From Winogradskyella pelagia (lineage in GTDB: Bacteria > Bacteroidota > Bacteroidia > Flavobacteriales > Flavobacteriaceae): a stretch of 64,000 bases of DNA. The translations under genes and the position numbers were made by a program. The notes under the pieces were generated by a model, which made no database searches, was not told the origin of the DNA, and saw only the letters and a program-made list of their open reading frames with translations. The stretch's first letter is position 1. Every line of letters starts with the position of its first letter. The stretch lies in NCBI RefSeq assembly GCF_017581965.1, contig NZ_JAGEVF010000005.1, positions 62,001-126,000 on the forward strand. Direction: 5' to 3'. Positions 27,185 to 37,308 of this stretch are shown here, piece by piece.

Positions 27185-28572
27185 TACAAAAGTGCTTTAG
27201 TAATGTTAGCAGAACTCTGATTTAAAGGGGTTAAAACTATCCTTTCCATCCATTTTTTTCGATCTAAGGCGACGTCATCAGGTCCTTCAATCACAGCTAA
27301 TACAGTCTTCAAAATCGTATTCTTGTTATTTATCCAAGCAACTGTGTCTAATCCTTTCATACTTTGAAAATGCTCATACTCATAAATAACTTTTGTGCTC
27401 CAAGCACTATCATTAGATGGATTATAATTTAAATAAATACAAGGTTTATTGAATGTTGCAAAATCTAGGGCCATTGTGGAACCTAGGTTTAATACAAGGT
27501 CACAATGATAGGCTAGATTAACTTGTATATTTATATCTTGGTACTTAGGGAAATAGCCGGTCCACCCTAATTGGGAGTCTATATTCCATAAGGGATCAAT
27601 AACCCGAATAAGGTCCTTAAATTCGTTAATTACACCATCATATCGTTCGGAAAAATCAACGGGACAGCGTCTAAAGATAATTTGAATCTTAGATGCAACA
27701 GGCTCTAGAGCTCTGGCGATATCTAACAGATATTGCGGGTCATAAGGAGAAGTGGTTACATCATCACCACTATAACAAATCCATGCCTTACTGCTATCTA
27801 AGCTATACTCATCTGCAAATTCCTGTCGTGATTTAATTCTATTATGTTCGGTATAGAATTCAAACTGTGGTGTCCCAGAAATAATTATGTCAGATTGAGG
27901 AATTTCTGGATAATATGCTCTCATTTCATTTTTCATCCATGCCGACCAAACCAAATATTTAGTTGTTCTAACGGCTAACCGTGCTTTGGGTAGATTATCC
28001 CATGAAAATATGGCTGTGACGGTTTTTATTTTAAGCTGGTCAGCTGCAATGCAAAGCGGTAATAGTCCTGGTACACGCTGGTGCGTTATTAATATTGAAT
28101 CTAGATTCATTGCACTGAGTTCTTTAGCAAAAGACTCAATATAAGATTTGGAAATTCTCGAATTTCCATGCCTTTCAATGGCAATAATTCTGTTATAGTT
28201 TTTTGATAATACAGTACCAATAAACTGAGACAATGCGTATAAAATTCTAACCTTTAGGTTATAGTCTTGTGGCCTCCAATAGGTTAATATGGTTGGATTC
28301 TTTTTAATACGACTATAAAACTTCAATCTTGCGTAGGTACTCGATTCTCGATGTAGACGCACCAACCAATGCTCTGCCTTAAGTGTAATCTGCTTAAAAT
28401 TAAATTGTAGCTTATGGATATGCCTTATCTCATCGAAGGCCTCAATGGGCAAGGTAGACCAGATTGTAACATGAGCAGATTCTTTTAATAAAGTTGGTAT
28501 TTTAGAGTATAAGTAATTCTTAATTCCTACTCCATCTGGTACAACTATAAGAACATGTTTTTTAGAAAACAT
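27184..28572 (-). CDS. Probable GT-B glycosyltransferase, surface carbohydrate biosynthesis
   Basis: A 462-residue protein with no confident family assignment. Its overall pattern is GT-B: an N-terminal Rossmann-like start (KHVLIVVPDGVGIKNYLY), a middle helix-strand region with HQRVPGLLPLCIAADQL and FSWDNLPKARLAVR, then ICYSGDDVTTSPYDPQYLL, and LVLNLGSTMALDFATFNKPC, which resembles the donor site of CDP-glycerol transferases and other polymer-synthesising GT-B enzymes. It overlaps neuC by 11 bp, so it is one candidate for the nonulosonic acid transferase. That is inference from position only. Confidence 0.7.
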   Translation of the reverse strand: MFSKKHVLIVVPDGVGIKNYLYSKIPTLLKESAHVTIWSTLPIEAFDEIRHIHKLQFNFKQITLKAEHWLVRLHRESSTYARLKFYSRIKKNPTILTYWRPQDYNLKVRILYALSQFIGTVLSKNYNRIIAIERHGNSRISKSYIESFAKELSAMNLDSILITHQRVPGLLPLCIAADQLKIKTVTAIFSWDNLPKARLAVRTTKYLVWSAWMKNEMRAYYPEIPQSDIIISGTPQFEFYTEHNRIKSRQEFADEYSLDSSKAWICYSGDDVTTSPYDPQYLLDIARALEPVASKIQIIFRRCPVDFSERYDGVINEFKDLIRVIDPLWNIDSQLGWTGYFPKYQDINIQVNLAYHCDLVLNLGSTMALDFATFNKPCIYLNYNPSNDSAWSTKVIYEYEHFQSMKGLDTVAWINNKNTILKTVLAVIEGPDDVALDRKKWMERIVLTPLNQSSANITKALL

Positions 28573-29692
28573 CCTTAAACTGTTTTTGATGATTTAAGGA
28601 CCAGATTGCGTCAGTTTCAAGACTTTTTATAAACATTTCTCTTGAGTTTCCTGCGCCAAAGGATTCTACCTTTTTTGGATCTAAAGCCTTAACTTTTTTT
28701 ATAGTCTTTAAAATATCCTTATGGCTTGGATTACAATTCAAAATACTATCTGCACTAACCCGATTGCGCTGTCTCGATCCAATATTTATTGTAGGGATAC
28801 CATAATAAGGAGCCTCTCTAACTCCCGCACTACTATTGCCAATAATAAATTGTGAGTTCTTAAGAAGGGTTAAAAAATATTCAAATCTCACTGAGGGAAA
28901 AATGCGAAATCGCTGATTTTTATTCAGCTTTAGATACGCCTTTAAAATTAACTTACTACCCAAATCATTATTTGGATAAATCACAACATAATTTAAACCA
29001 CTATCTAATAACCCTTTAACAAATTGACTTGCTTCTGCTTCTAAAGTATCTATTTCAGTTGTCACAGGATGGAACATAGCCAAACCATAAGACTTAAATG
29101 GAATTTCATAGTAGTTTAGGACCTCCTCCAATTTGGGTAAATAATCTGAAAACATAATATCAACGTCTGGTGAACCAATGGTAAATATGGAGTTTTCTAA
29201 TTCACCCATTTGAATCAATCGCTTTTTGGCCTTATCATTGGAGGTGTAGTGAATATGGCTCAATTTTGATACGGAATGTCGTATTAATTCGTCTATTGTT
29301 CCTGAAATTTCTCCGCCTTCTATATGAGCGACCAGTACATTATTTAAGCTACCAACTATTGCACCTGCAAGGGCCTCTACTCTATCTCCATGAACCACTA
29401 TTAAATCTGGATTTATGTCTTTAATATACTTTGAAAAACCATTAATAGTTTTAGCTAAAGTTAAATCCATAGTGGCTTCATCTGTATGGTTCTCGAAGGT
29501 AGTTACATGTTCAAAACCACAGCGTTCTACCTCAATAAGGGTATAACCGTATTCAGGCATGAGGTGCATTCCCGTTACAAAAATAAAGGGTTCAAAATTG
29601 GTATGATTTTCAACACCCTGTATTAAGGCCTTAATTTTGCCAAAGTCTGCCCTTGTCCCAGACAGAAATACTATTTTACGTTTTAGATTCAA
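28562..29692 (-). CDS. neuC: UDP-N-acetylglucosamine 2-epimerase, hydrolysing (NeuC family)
   Basis: NeuC converts UDP-GlcNAc to ManNAc and UDP, the first step of bacterial sialic acid synthesis. The 376-residue protein begins FLSGTRADFGKIKALI, has HGDRVEALAGAI and HIEGGEISGTIDELIRHSV, the active-site stretch of the family, and IIGNSSAGVREAPYYGIP near the end. Close relatives (LegG/NeuC2) act on a diacetamido sugar in legionaminic acid synthesis, but the extra enzymes of that route are absent here. It overlaps its neighbours on both sides. Confidence 0.92.
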   Translation of the reverse strand: MNLKRKIVFLSGTRADFGKIKALIQGVENHTNFEPFIFVTGMHLMPEYGYTLIEVERCGFEHVTTFENHTDEATMDLTLAKTINGFSKYIKDINPDLIVVHGDRVEALAGAIVGSLNNVLVAHIEGGEISGTIDELIRHSVSKLSHIHYTSNDKAKKRLIQMGELENSIFTIGSPDVDIMFSDYLPKLEEVLNYYEIPFKSYGLAMFHPVTTEIDTLEAEASQFVKGLLDSGLNYVVIYPNNDLGSKLILKAYLKLNKNQRFRIFPSVRFEYFLTLLKNSQFIIGNSSAGVREAPYYGIPTINIGSRQRNRVSADSILNCNPSHKDILKTIKKVKALDPKKVESFGAGNSREMFIKSLETDAIWSLNHQKQFKDVF

Positions 29693-30477
29693 TATTTATC
29701 TGGCTTATTTAGTAAAAACTTTATTTTAAAAAACAGTCGATTTAAGGCATAAAATAGGTCTATTATACATGCCCTAATTATACCTAAACACTCCAAGACA
29801 CCTGTTTTAATTACTTGGCCAAAGACCAAATCTTTGTGCCACAGTTGATAAGACCCAAGTAGCTCTTTTTTAAATCTGAAAAACTGCTGTTTTTTTGTCC
29901 TTTTTATATCATAGTTAAAAATAGATGGTGAAAACTCAATATCATAGCCATGTTTTAAAACTCTTAGGGTCCATTCTTTGTCTTCAAATGTTGTTATATC
30001 ATCTTTAAATCTATGTTTCTTCCAAATTTCTCTATTAAATGCTGAACCACAAAAAATGAGACCTGACTTATTGGGATCTTGTAGGACAGAAATTTCATTG
30101 ATGTAATTTTTGTAATCGTTGCTTGTGTGCAAGCAGCGTAGTCCTGCAAGATTCTCGTTGGCATTAAAGCGCCTAACAATTTCATCAAAAAAATCATGGC
30201 TAACAGGATAAGCGTGTGCACTAAAAATAACTACTATTTTATTAGTCGCATTTTCGGCCGCCGTATTGGCACTACTTCCATATCCAAAATCATTTATTGT
30301 AACAAATTTAGCATCATACTTTAAAGAAATAGCTTTACTCTTATCAGTTGATAAATTATCAATAACTATAATTTCTGAAATACATTGGTCATAACGCTCT
30401 CTAAGATTTCTTAACAGAAATTCCAGAGCATCAGCCTGATTTTTATTCCTAATGACAACAGATACTTTAGTCTCCAT
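29689..30477 (-). CDS. Glycosyltransferase family 2
   Basis: A GT-A enzyme of 262 residues with KVSVVIRNKNQADALEFLL, the IDNLSTDKS motif and GYGSSANTAAENA. It has a Trp-rich acceptor region (FEDKEWTLRVLKHGY) typical of GT2. The ATG at 30477, preceded by AAGAG, fits better than the longer frame from 30507, which would overlap the methyltransferase gene. The C-terminus has a weakly hydrophobic stretch (ALNRLFFKIKFLL). Confidence 0.9.
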   Translation of the reverse strand: METKVSVVIRNKNQADALEFLLRNLRERYDQCISEIIVIDNLSTDKSKAISLKYDAKFVTINDFGYGSSANTAAENATNKIVVIFSAHAYPVSHDFFDEIVRRFNANENLAGLRCLHTSNDYKNYINEISVLQDPNKSGLIFCGSAFNREIWKKHRFKDDITTFEDKEWTLRVLKHGYDIEFSPSIFNYDIKRTKKQQFFRFKKELLGSYQLWHKDLVFGQVIKTGVLECLGIIRACIIDLFYALNRLFFKIKFLLNKPDKY

Positions 30478-30488
30478 AGCAGCTCTTT

Positions 30489-31259
30489 CTACAATTTTGA
30501 TGCCCACTCCTTAAATTCCACCAAATTTAAATGCTGCAATCTATGCTCATTAAACACATCATATTCAAAATAAGGGTTTGACATAATTGATGAGATATTA
30601 TTAAAAAGTGGAAAGTTTGATTTTGAAATCACCCCAACTCCCCAATCAGTATCAAAGCATATGGAATACAAATCTTGTCGATGTCTATATTTATAAAAGG
30701 CTTTCCAAGTGGTTCCATTCCAAAAGATTCCAGCCGGCGAATTCTTAAAATCATAATTTTCTCGCTGATGGTATTCGGTTGGTGGATTGCAATCATGAAG
30801 CACTATAAAGCCAGTTTTATGAATATATTTGAGACTGTTTTCAATATCTCTATCCACTTGATAAGAGGTATGGAGTCCATCAATAAAAACAACATCGAAA
30901 CGAATTGAATTGTCTATTCCACTTAGTTTATTTGCATCTAATCTTGCAAAAAAATCATCAGATGTTAGTTTAAAATCAACGGGATTGGATTTAAATTCCA
31001 ATCCAGGATCTACAGAGAATTTATTAACACAATTTACTTTTTTGTAATTGGCATCAGGATTTCTAACTCCAATCTCAAGATAATTTTTAGACGCCGTAAG
31101 CTCCAATAAGGCGTTTATGATGGTAGTTCTTGAAGGACTTTTGCCCAACTCCTCACTGGATTTTAATTTACCTTCATCAAAATACGGATCCTTTAAAATG
31201 GTTCTACCGGTCCCTATAATTTGTCTTATCTTATTAATCATGCTCTTTTTAGCGCTCAC
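30489..31259 (-). CDS. Class I SAM-dependent methyltransferase (Methyltransf_24 type)
   Basis: A 256-residue protein with motif [17 protein letters not shown], an acidic strand-end FSVDPG, and [20 protein letters not shown] followed by [17 protein letters not shown]. This pattern is shared by sugar O-methyltransferases and related enzymes of surface glycan loci. Position between a GT2 gene and neuB suggests it methylates a glycan sugar, but the target is unknown. It overlaps neuB by 11 bp. Confidence 0.85.
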   Translation of the reverse strand: MSAKKSMINKIRQIIGTGRTILKDPYFDEGKLKSSEELGKSPSRTTIINALLELTASKNYLEIGVRNPDANYKKVNCVNKFSVDPGLEFKSNPVDFKLTSDDFFARLDANKLSGIDNSIRFDVVFIDGLHTSYQVDRDIENSLKYIHKTGFIVLHDCNPPTEYHQRENYDFKNSPAGIFWNGTTWKAFYKYRHRQDLYSICFDTDWGVGVISKSNFPLFNNISSIMSNPYFEYDVFNEHRLQHLNLVEFKEWASKL

Positions 31260-32307
31260 TATTATTTATATCTTCCCAAGTGAGTTGTTCGTCATTTTCA
31301 ATATCTCTAGCAGCACTTTTTCCGATAATTGAGTTAAACCTTTCCGCCAGAATTTCTCCTGTACCAGGACGCTTAACCCAAATATTTTCTTTTGTAAATG
31401 CTTCGCCTTTTTTAATGTTTTTAATACTGCATATGGTGGCAAAGGCAAAATCAATAGTCACTTGTTCTTCTTTAGCGGGTTGTTTAGTACCTCCGCGCAT
31501 TGACCAAATTTCTTGGCTACCGATTATAAGTTCTCTGCAAGCTTGCTCGTCCATGCTACAGATAATATCAGGACCTTGTCGATTCATATGATCTGTAAAA
31601 TGACGCTCCAAAATGGAAGCTCCTAAGGCTACAGCTCCCAAACAGGCATTATTATTAAGGGTATGATCACTTAATCCAAAGACATGTTCTGGAAAGGCCT
31701 TATGTAATTCCATCATTGCTCCATATCGTACCAAGTGGGTAGGTGTTGGATAAAGGTTAGTGGTATGAAGTAAGGCCAAGGGGACATGATATGAATTAAA
31801 TATCCCAACAGCCTTCCTTACACTCTCTATTGTATTCATACCTGTACTCAAAATAACCGGCTTTCCAAATTTGGCAATATGCTCTAATAGAGGATAATTA
31901 TTGCATTCTCCTGAACCAATCTTATAGGCTGGAATATTGAAATCTTTTAGACGGTTGGCTGCTGCTCTGGAAAAGGGTGTAGAAATAAAGGTCATGCCTT
32001 TGGCTTCTGAATAAGCTTTCAATTGATATTCTTCATCTTCGTTTAATGCACATCGCTCCATTATTTCATAAATAGACATCTTAGCATTTCCTGGAATCAC
32101 TGATTTGGCAGCCTTACTCATTTCATCGGCTACGATATGTGTTTGATGCTTCACCACTTCAGCCCCTGCTCGTGCCGCCGCATCAACCATTTCCTTAGCA
32201 ATGTTTAATGAGCCCTCATGATTTATACCTATTTCAGCTATAACAAGTGGTGGAAAGTCACTACCTATTTTCCGTCCCGCTATCTCTATGTAAGAATTAT
32301 TCTTCAT
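31249..32307 (-). CDS. neuB: N-acetylneuraminate synthase family protein
   Basis: NeuB condenses phosphoenolpyruvate with ManNAc (or a related hexose) to a nonulosonic acid. The 352-residue protein has the TIM-barrel start [58 protein letters not shown] and a C-terminal SAF (antifreeze-like) domain at about 290-350 ([18 protein letters not shown]). The pattern fits the sialic acid branch, although legionaminic and pseudaminic acid synthases are close relatives. It lies between the methyltransferase and neuA genes and overlaps both by 11 bp. Confidence 0.92.
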   Translation of the reverse strand: MKNNSYIEIAGRKIGSDFPPLVIAEIGINHEGSLNIAKEMVDAAARAGAEVVKHQTHIVADEMSKAAKSVIPGNAKMSIYEIMERCALNEDEEYQLKAYSEAKGMTFISTPFSRAAANRLKDFNIPAYKIGSGECNNYPLLEHIAKFGKPVILSTGMNTIESVRKAVGIFNSYHVPLALLHTTNLYPTPTHLVRYGAMMELHKAFPEHVFGLSDHTLNNNACLGAVALGASILERHFTDHMNRQGPDIICSMDEQACRELIIGSQEIWSMRGGTKQPAKEEQVTIDFAFATICSIKNIKKGEAFTKENIWVKRPGTGEILAERFNSIIGKSAARDIENDEQLTWEDINNSER

Positions 32308-32965
32308 TATAATTATTTAGTACAAATTGCGCAAACTTTAAATCATCGTAAGTATCAATATCAACTTCTGCAAATTTATGATTTACTATTAAGGGATATG
32401 ATGCTTCATTAAAAATTATATTTTTCTTTATTAAGTGTGGCGTTGTTATGTACAACAGGCCATTCTCATAATATAATGGTTCTAAATCTTGACTGCGTTG
32501 ACCAATTTCATAATTGAAAGGCATAAATTTATCATTGCTAATTTTACCTAACTTTCTACAATTTTCACTCACAGTAAAAAGACTTTTATGTGATTTTTTA
32601 CTTAATATTTTAAAGGCTTCTTGTAGTAGAAATTTAGGGCGCAATGGATTGGTTGGCTGAAGCAAAACTACAGTTTCAACCGTATCATCCAAATCACTTA
32701 AAGCATGCTTTAAAACAGAAACCGTTGAAGCAAAATCATCGCTAAGGGCCTTAGGACGGTCTATAGTTTTTGCGCCAAATTTCACCGCAACATCCTTAAT
32801 AACCTTACTATCCGTTGAGACATATATATCATCAAAAATTGTGCTTTGATTTGCATACTCGATAGAATGAGCAATTAAAGGCTTACCGCCAAAATTAATG
32901 ATGTTCTTGTTAGGTATTCGTTTGGACCCTGCTCTTGCTGGTATTATGGCTATTGTTTGTTTCAC
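32297..32965 (-). CDS. neuA: Acylneuraminate cytidylyltransferase (CMP-sialate synthetase)
   Basis: NeuA activates the nonulosonic acid with CTP to the CMP-sugar used by transferases. The 222-residue protein has [17 protein letters not shown] at 5-21 (CTP binding), [22 protein letters not shown] and [12 protein letters not shown], with [12 protein letters not shown] near the end. neuA, neuB and neuC are split by a methyltransferase and a GT2 gene but remain in one transcription unit. The stop overlaps the neuB start. Confidence 0.94.
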   Translation of the reverse strand: MKQTIAIIPARAGSKRIPNKNIINFGGKPLIAHSIEYANQSTIFDDIYVSTDSKVIKDVAVKFGAKTIDRPKALSDDFASTVSVLKHALSDLDDTVETVVLLQPTNPLRPKFLLQEAFKILSKKSHKSLFTVSENCRKLGKISNDKFMPFNYEIGQRSQDLEPLYYENGLLYITTPHLIKKNIIFNEASYPLIVNHKFAEVDIDTYDDLKFAQFVLNNYNEE

Positions 32966-33961
32966 CTAGAGTTTATATCTATAAAAAATATTGAACAAAA
33001 TTTTGGATAGTTTTGAGGTATAAGGGTACCAAAACCTATTTCTCCGTTTGGGATGAAATGGTAAATATTTTTTGAACACATCATCCTTACTTGTCTGATT
33101 TGAGTTTGCCAAATTATAATTTTGCACCTTTTCCATCCAAGGTTCAATTTGATTGCCCATGTGATATGCTCTGTTAAAATAAGTTGCTAAACGCATACCT
33201 CCTGAATTATTTATTGGTTTATCACAGTAGGTTCCTTCAGAATAATTTCCAACGAGAGTGAATGAGGGCTCTAGAGGCACAGATTCAAAAAACAGTGCCC
33301 TTCTCATACTTAAGACCTGATGTCCACTACCCATTATCGCCTTAATACCATTTGATTTTATAGTAGGCCATTTTACATTCTCCTCTTCACGTTCCCAATT
33401 AAAACTATCTAAATATCTATTCTGGTCCTCGTGATTTTCAGGAATTACCTGCGCTTTAAACTTAACCTTCCCCATTAGGATTTTTGACATCGTAGAAGAG
33501 GTCTCGTAATTATAAAACTGTCGGCACGGTATAGGGGATACAGAGGCTACATCCTTAACCTTTTCAAAAATGTCTTCAACATCATTCTGCCATCCAAGTT
33601 TGTAGAGTATATCAACATCTGAAATGGTTATTAAAGGCTCTCTACTGGCTCGTGCTGCTCCAATTAAAGCGTCTATTTTTCCTATATTATTCTTATGATA
33701 TACAACGGTATCTATTTTGTTTTCATCTAATTTAAGCTTCAAATAATCTGTAACCTCCGCACAAGAAGCATTATTTACTACCGTAATTGCACAATTAGAA
33801 TTGGTTGTGACAATTGCTGATTCCAAACATAGTTTAAAGACTTCCAAAACATTTTTATAATAACCTTCAAGCGATGGAATAAAAACTACAATAATGAGTC
33901 TGTGACTAGATTTTAATTTAAGCTTTTTAGACTTTTTCTGAGGATTCATACCTACTCTCAT
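32966..33961 (-). CDS. Glycosyltransferase family 2
   Basis: A 331-residue protein with GT-A features: RLIIVVFIPSLEGYYKNVLE, ITVVNNASCAEV, HKNNIGKIDALIGAARAS and the metal-binding ISDVDILY (D-x-D). Lys-rich N-terminus without signal. The start may be the ATG four codons in (MNPQKKSKKLK). One base separates it from neuA. Substrate unknown. Confidence 0.85.
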   Translation of the reverse strand: MRVGMNPQKKSKKLKLKSSHRLIIVVFIPSLEGYYKNVLEVFKLCLESAIVTTNSNCAITVVNNASCAEVTDYLKLKLDENKIDTVVYHKNNIGKIDALIGAARASREPLITISDVDILYKLGWQNDVEDIFEKVKDVASVSPIPCRQFYNYETSSTMSKILMGKVKFKAQVIPENHEDQNRYLDSFNWEREEENVKWPTIKSNGIKAIMGSGHQVLSMRRALFFESVPLEPSFTLVGNYSEGTYCDKPINNSGGMRLATYFNRAYHMGNQIEPWMEKVQNYNLANSNQTSKDDVFKKYLPFHPKRRNRFWYPYTSKLSKILFNIFYRYKL

Positions 33962-33971
33962 AATCCATTAT

Positions 33972-35138
33972 CTAATCTGGGTTTTGAAGCCTAAAAATAA
34001 CCTTTTTATAAAGATTTTCTATAGCTTCTCGTTTATATCTGGCCAGATAGCGTTTTCTGTTTTCTAAGGCTATAGTCTCAATTTGGTCTAATGTCAATGA
34101 CCTCAACATATTCAACATTTGTTTAAAACTTTCTTCATCATAAATATTAAACCAAAACTGATTTTGAAGGCCTGCTAACCTTTCTGGCATGGCACCAACG
34201 GAGGTCGAAATCACCAACCTTGCAGATGCCATGGCTTCCAACCCAACCAAAGGACCAGATTCGCCAATGGATGCTATGATAATGGCATCGGATGCTCTGA
34301 TCTGTTCTACAATGTCATTTTGAGAAACAAATCCCTTTAAGCTGATATTATTTGCCGCTTTACATAACACCACTAATTCTTCGTGCAAAGGGCCATTGCC
34401 TATTAGGCTTAGACTCAATCCTGATCCATAGCGTTTAAAATATTCCACCAACTCCAAAACGCCTTTTTCAGGTGCAAGTCTTCCTATAAACAGTAGTGAT
34501 TGAAATTTACAGGCAGGTTCTATGGCCAGCATTTCATTTTCTCTGAAGGTACACTGATCTATGATTTTATATTTATGGTGCTGCAAAAAAGACAATCGCT
34601 TAGCATTGGACTCTGAGTGATGTATAAAGTATGTTACCTTCTCCAACCATGATTTATGAATCCTATCCGACTCTAAAATCATACTGGATGTTCTTATAAC
34701 TACAGGTTTATCGGTAACAAAGCCATATTCTACAATCTCTTTTATAAACGTACTACTGATCTGAGCACAGAGCACCACAAGATCAGCACTATCAACCATT
34801 GCTTTTAATATTTTTACTGCACTGAATCTGTATCCAGTTTTTCGTGATACTGCATTAGAACAATAATCACTTAACAACTTATTTTTGTTGCCTCTTAAAT
34901 AACTTAGGTATGCCCAAAACCTAAACCATAAATTCTTCTGAAGGATTAATTGGTTTAACTGGGAGACCTGTTTCTTATCAACAAAACCAAACAATTGCGA
35001 ATCATCTGTGTAATTTATTGTGGATGTGATATGCACGTCATAACCATCGCTTATCAGGGTCTTGGCAATAAATCCAGTTTCCAACTCTCTACCTCCTACA
35101 TCTCCAATTGGACCAATGATGTGAACTTTACTCTTCAT
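33972..35138 (-). CDS. Glycosyltransferase family 4
   Basis: A 388-residue GT-B enzyme with IIGPIGDVGGRELETGFIAK at the acceptor side, SLLFIGRLAPEKGVLELVEY opening the donor domain, and IASIGESGPLVGLEAMASAR carrying the E-x7-E motif. It overlaps the upstream GT2 gene by 4 bp. Confidence 0.94.
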   Translation of the reverse strand: MKSKVHIIGPIGDVGGRELETGFIAKTLISDGYDVHITSTINYTDDSQLFGFVDKKQVSQLNQLILQKNLWFRFWAYLSYLRGNKNKLLSDYCSNAVSRKTGYRFSAVKILKAMVDSADLVVLCAQISSTFIKEIVEYGFVTDKPVVIRTSSMILESDRIHKSWLEKVTYFIHHSESNAKRLSFLQHHKYKIIDQCTFRENEMLAIEPACKFQSLLFIGRLAPEKGVLELVEYFKRYGSGLSLSLIGNGPLHEELVVLCKAANNISLKGFVSQNDIVEQIRASDAIIIASIGESGPLVGLEAMASARLVISTSVGAMPERLAGLQNQFWFNIYDEESFKQMLNMLRSLTLDQIETIALENRKRYLARYKREAIENLYKKVIFRLQNPD

Positions 35139-35971
35139 TTCGAAGATTTGAAGGGTTTTAGAATGAAAGCAATAATACCCAAAATTACGGTTGTGATTTT
35201 CCTAAATAGAGGAAATTTTTCTATAACCTTAAGATATCTAAATCGATTATTGGTACTAATAAAGTGATTGAATATATAACGGTCATCTTCATTGTTATAG
35301 ACTCTTGGAAAATACGCTTTTAGAACCTCATTTCTTTCTTTGTAAATCTTTTCTAAATTGTCCTTTTGGGTTGAAACACCATCAACATCAAAAACAGTAA
35401 TGGTTTCCGGTAGTTTTAAATAAGATTCATCATTTAGACCCAAAACCTTAAGGAAGAAAGCCCAATCTGAAACAATCTTAAAGCGCTCATTATATTTACC
35501 ATACTTTTGAAAAAGGTCTCTTTTTATAAACGTAGAAGGGTGCGAAACCGCATTACCTACCAAATACGAAAACGTCATTTTTTCCGGATGCTCCCTCAAC
35601 CTTTTACCATTGGGTTCATCAAAAATGATATGACCAGACAGAACCGAATAATCTTCTGCAAAATAGGGATTTACTTTATCAAGAACTTCAGGGTTTTCCA
35701 ATGTATCACCACTATTTAAAAACAATAGGTATTTGCCTGAAGCCTTATCAATACCTTTGTTCATGGCATTATAGATGCCGCTATCTGCCTCAGAAAGATA
35801 GGATAATTGAGGATAATTGAAAGATTTTACAATGTCCGAACTATGATCTGAAGAGTTCCCATCGATAACAATATGCTCAAAATCCCTCCAGGATTGAGAA
35901 GCTATACTTTCCATGGTCTTTTTGAGGCCAATGGCATTGTTGTAATTGATGGTTATAATTGAAAGCTTCAT
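35135..35971 (-). CDS. Glycosyltransferase family 2
   Basis: A 278-residue GT-A enzyme with a textbook start (LSIITINYNNAIGLKKTMES), the IDGNSSDHS donor motif, SEADSGIYNAMNKGIDKASG and LFLNSGDT. It is similar to WcaA/WcaE-type colanic acid transferases. A C-terminal hydrophobic stretch (VILGIIAFILKPF) could attach it to the membrane. A 65-bp gap separates it from the next upstream gene. Confidence 0.94.
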   Translation of the reverse strand: MKLSIITINYNNAIGLKKTMESIASQSWRDFEHIVIDGNSSDHSSDIVKSFNYPQLSYLSEADSGIYNAMNKGIDKASGKYLLFLNSGDTLENPEVLDKVNPYFAEDYSVLSGHIIFDEPNGKRLREHPEKMTFSYLVGNAVSHPSTFIKRDLFQKYGKYNERFKIVSDWAFFLKVLGLNDESYLKLPETITVFDVDGVSTQKDNLEKIYKERNEVLKAYFPRVYNNEDDRYIFNHFISTNNRFRYLKVIEKFPLFRKITTVILGIIAFILKPFKSSK

Positions 35972-36036
35972 TCTGTTTTGGTTGCGTTTTTAGATTTTCA
36001 ATATGCTAGGTTTTGCCCAAACTTATTTAGTTAAAT

Positions 36037-37305
36037 CTATTTCAAAATATCTTTAAATAGTTTCATATATGCTTTGGTCTGAACTTGCAATCCATATTTT
36101 CGGTAGGCCTCTTCCCTTATGCGCGCTCTGTTAAATGTGTGCTTAGTTTCCAAAAACTGCTTAATGGTTGCTAATAATGACTCGCTACTTATAGCTTTAG
36201 TAAGTAAGCCGTTTTCACCATCTATTACCATATCGGTAATACCTCCAACAGGAAACCCAATTACAGGTGTTCCGCAAAGTAGGGATTCTATAACCGTGTT
36301 TGGTAAATTATCCATTAATGAAGGAATGACAAACACATCTGCCGAAGCATACACCATACTCATTCTTTGCTCATCTTTTATTGCTCCCAATTCTATGGTA
36401 TTGACCATTGGTTCTATATCATCTGCTTTATTACCTACCGCACACAAAACCACATCATCGCTCTGCAACTTGGATAAAGCATGTTCTAAAAAAGCATAGC
36501 CTTTTCTGTGGTTATGGATGGAGTCTGCAACAAAAAGAATAAAGGTCTTATCCTGAGGAATGTTTAAAACTTCTCGGAAATGGACTTTATTCCTAGGTTG
36601 AAAGATGTCTGAATCGATGCCATTCGGAATTAAACTTACAGGATAATCCCTAAACAAAGGACTTTTACTTATTTCGTTGGTCATCCATTGGCACAGGCTT
36701 ACCAAATGTAAATTATTAACGTTTGATAAGGCAGCCATTTTTAAGGAAAGGTTTTTTTCTGCGATACACATTTCATTTTCAGGAATACATCGTTGTATTG
36801 GGTGTCCTGAAGCATCCATACCCAAAATGGTTTCTTTATAATGTTCTCCGCCTGTAAAAGGATTCATATCGTGCAATGTCCACACCACTGGCTTCGTATT
36901 CTTCTTAAAAAACGAAGCATAATCTAAAAATCCTGCTACCCAATGCAGATTAATAATATCTGCCTCTTTGTACAATGGTGATGTGGTTATATCGAAATCG
37001 GATTGCGGAAAACTAAACAACTCTAAACCTGCTTCCCTACTATTTAAAAACTCTTGATCTCTGAATTTTTGTGTTTTATAAATCCCTAAAAAGCGTAATG
37101 CGCTAAAGCATTTTTGCTTTAATCGTTGAAGTATGCTTTTTTTCTTTTTGGTTGGTTGAAACTGATACGTTTCCGTTAATGATTTCTCTTTATGCTTTAG
37201 AAGAACCTTAGCATCAACACCTTCTTGCAAAAGACCTTGGTGCAAGCGCAAACATGCATTTGCCGCACCACCTTTGTCGAACGTATTGACGATTAGTATG
37301 TTCAT
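36037..37305 (-). CDS. Glycosyltransferase family 4
   Basis: A 422-residue GT-B enzyme of the WcaC-like type. It starts ILIVNTFDKGGAANACLRLH, has WTLHDMNPFTGGEHY in the acceptor domain, FILFVADSIHNHRKGYAFLE in the donor domain and IPSLMDNLPNTVIESLLCG, where the first Glu of the motif is replaced by Asp. CRGC-like Cys residues (GHPIQRCIPENEMC) in the middle are shared by this subfamily. Substrate unknown. Confidence 0.94.
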   Translation of the reverse strand: MNILIVNTFDKGGAANACLRLHQGLLQEGVDAKVLLKHKEKSLTETYQFQPTKKKKSILQRLKQKCFSALRFLGIYKTQKFRDQEFLNSREAGLELFSFPQSDFDITTSPLYKEADIINLHWVAGFLDYASFFKKNTKPVVWTLHDMNPFTGGEHYKETILGMDASGHPIQRCIPENEMCIAEKNLSLKMAALSNVNNLHLVSLCQWMTNEISKSPLFRDYPVSLIPNGIDSDIFQPRNKVHFREVLNIPQDKTFILFVADSIHNHRKGYAFLEHALSKLQSDDVVLCAVGNKADDIEPMVNTIELGAIKDEQRMSMVYASADVFVIPSLMDNLPNTVIESLLCGTPVIGFPVGGITDMVIDGENGLLTKAISSESLLATIKQFLETKHTFNRARIREEAYRKYGLQVQTKAYMKLFKDILK

Positions 37306-37308
37306 ACA

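Noticed and set aside
28562-32965. Assignment of the neu genes to legionaminic or pseudaminic acid synthesis
   Set aside because: The dehydratase, aminotransferase and N-acetyltransferase needed are not in the window, and the hydrolysing epimerase fits ManNAc production.
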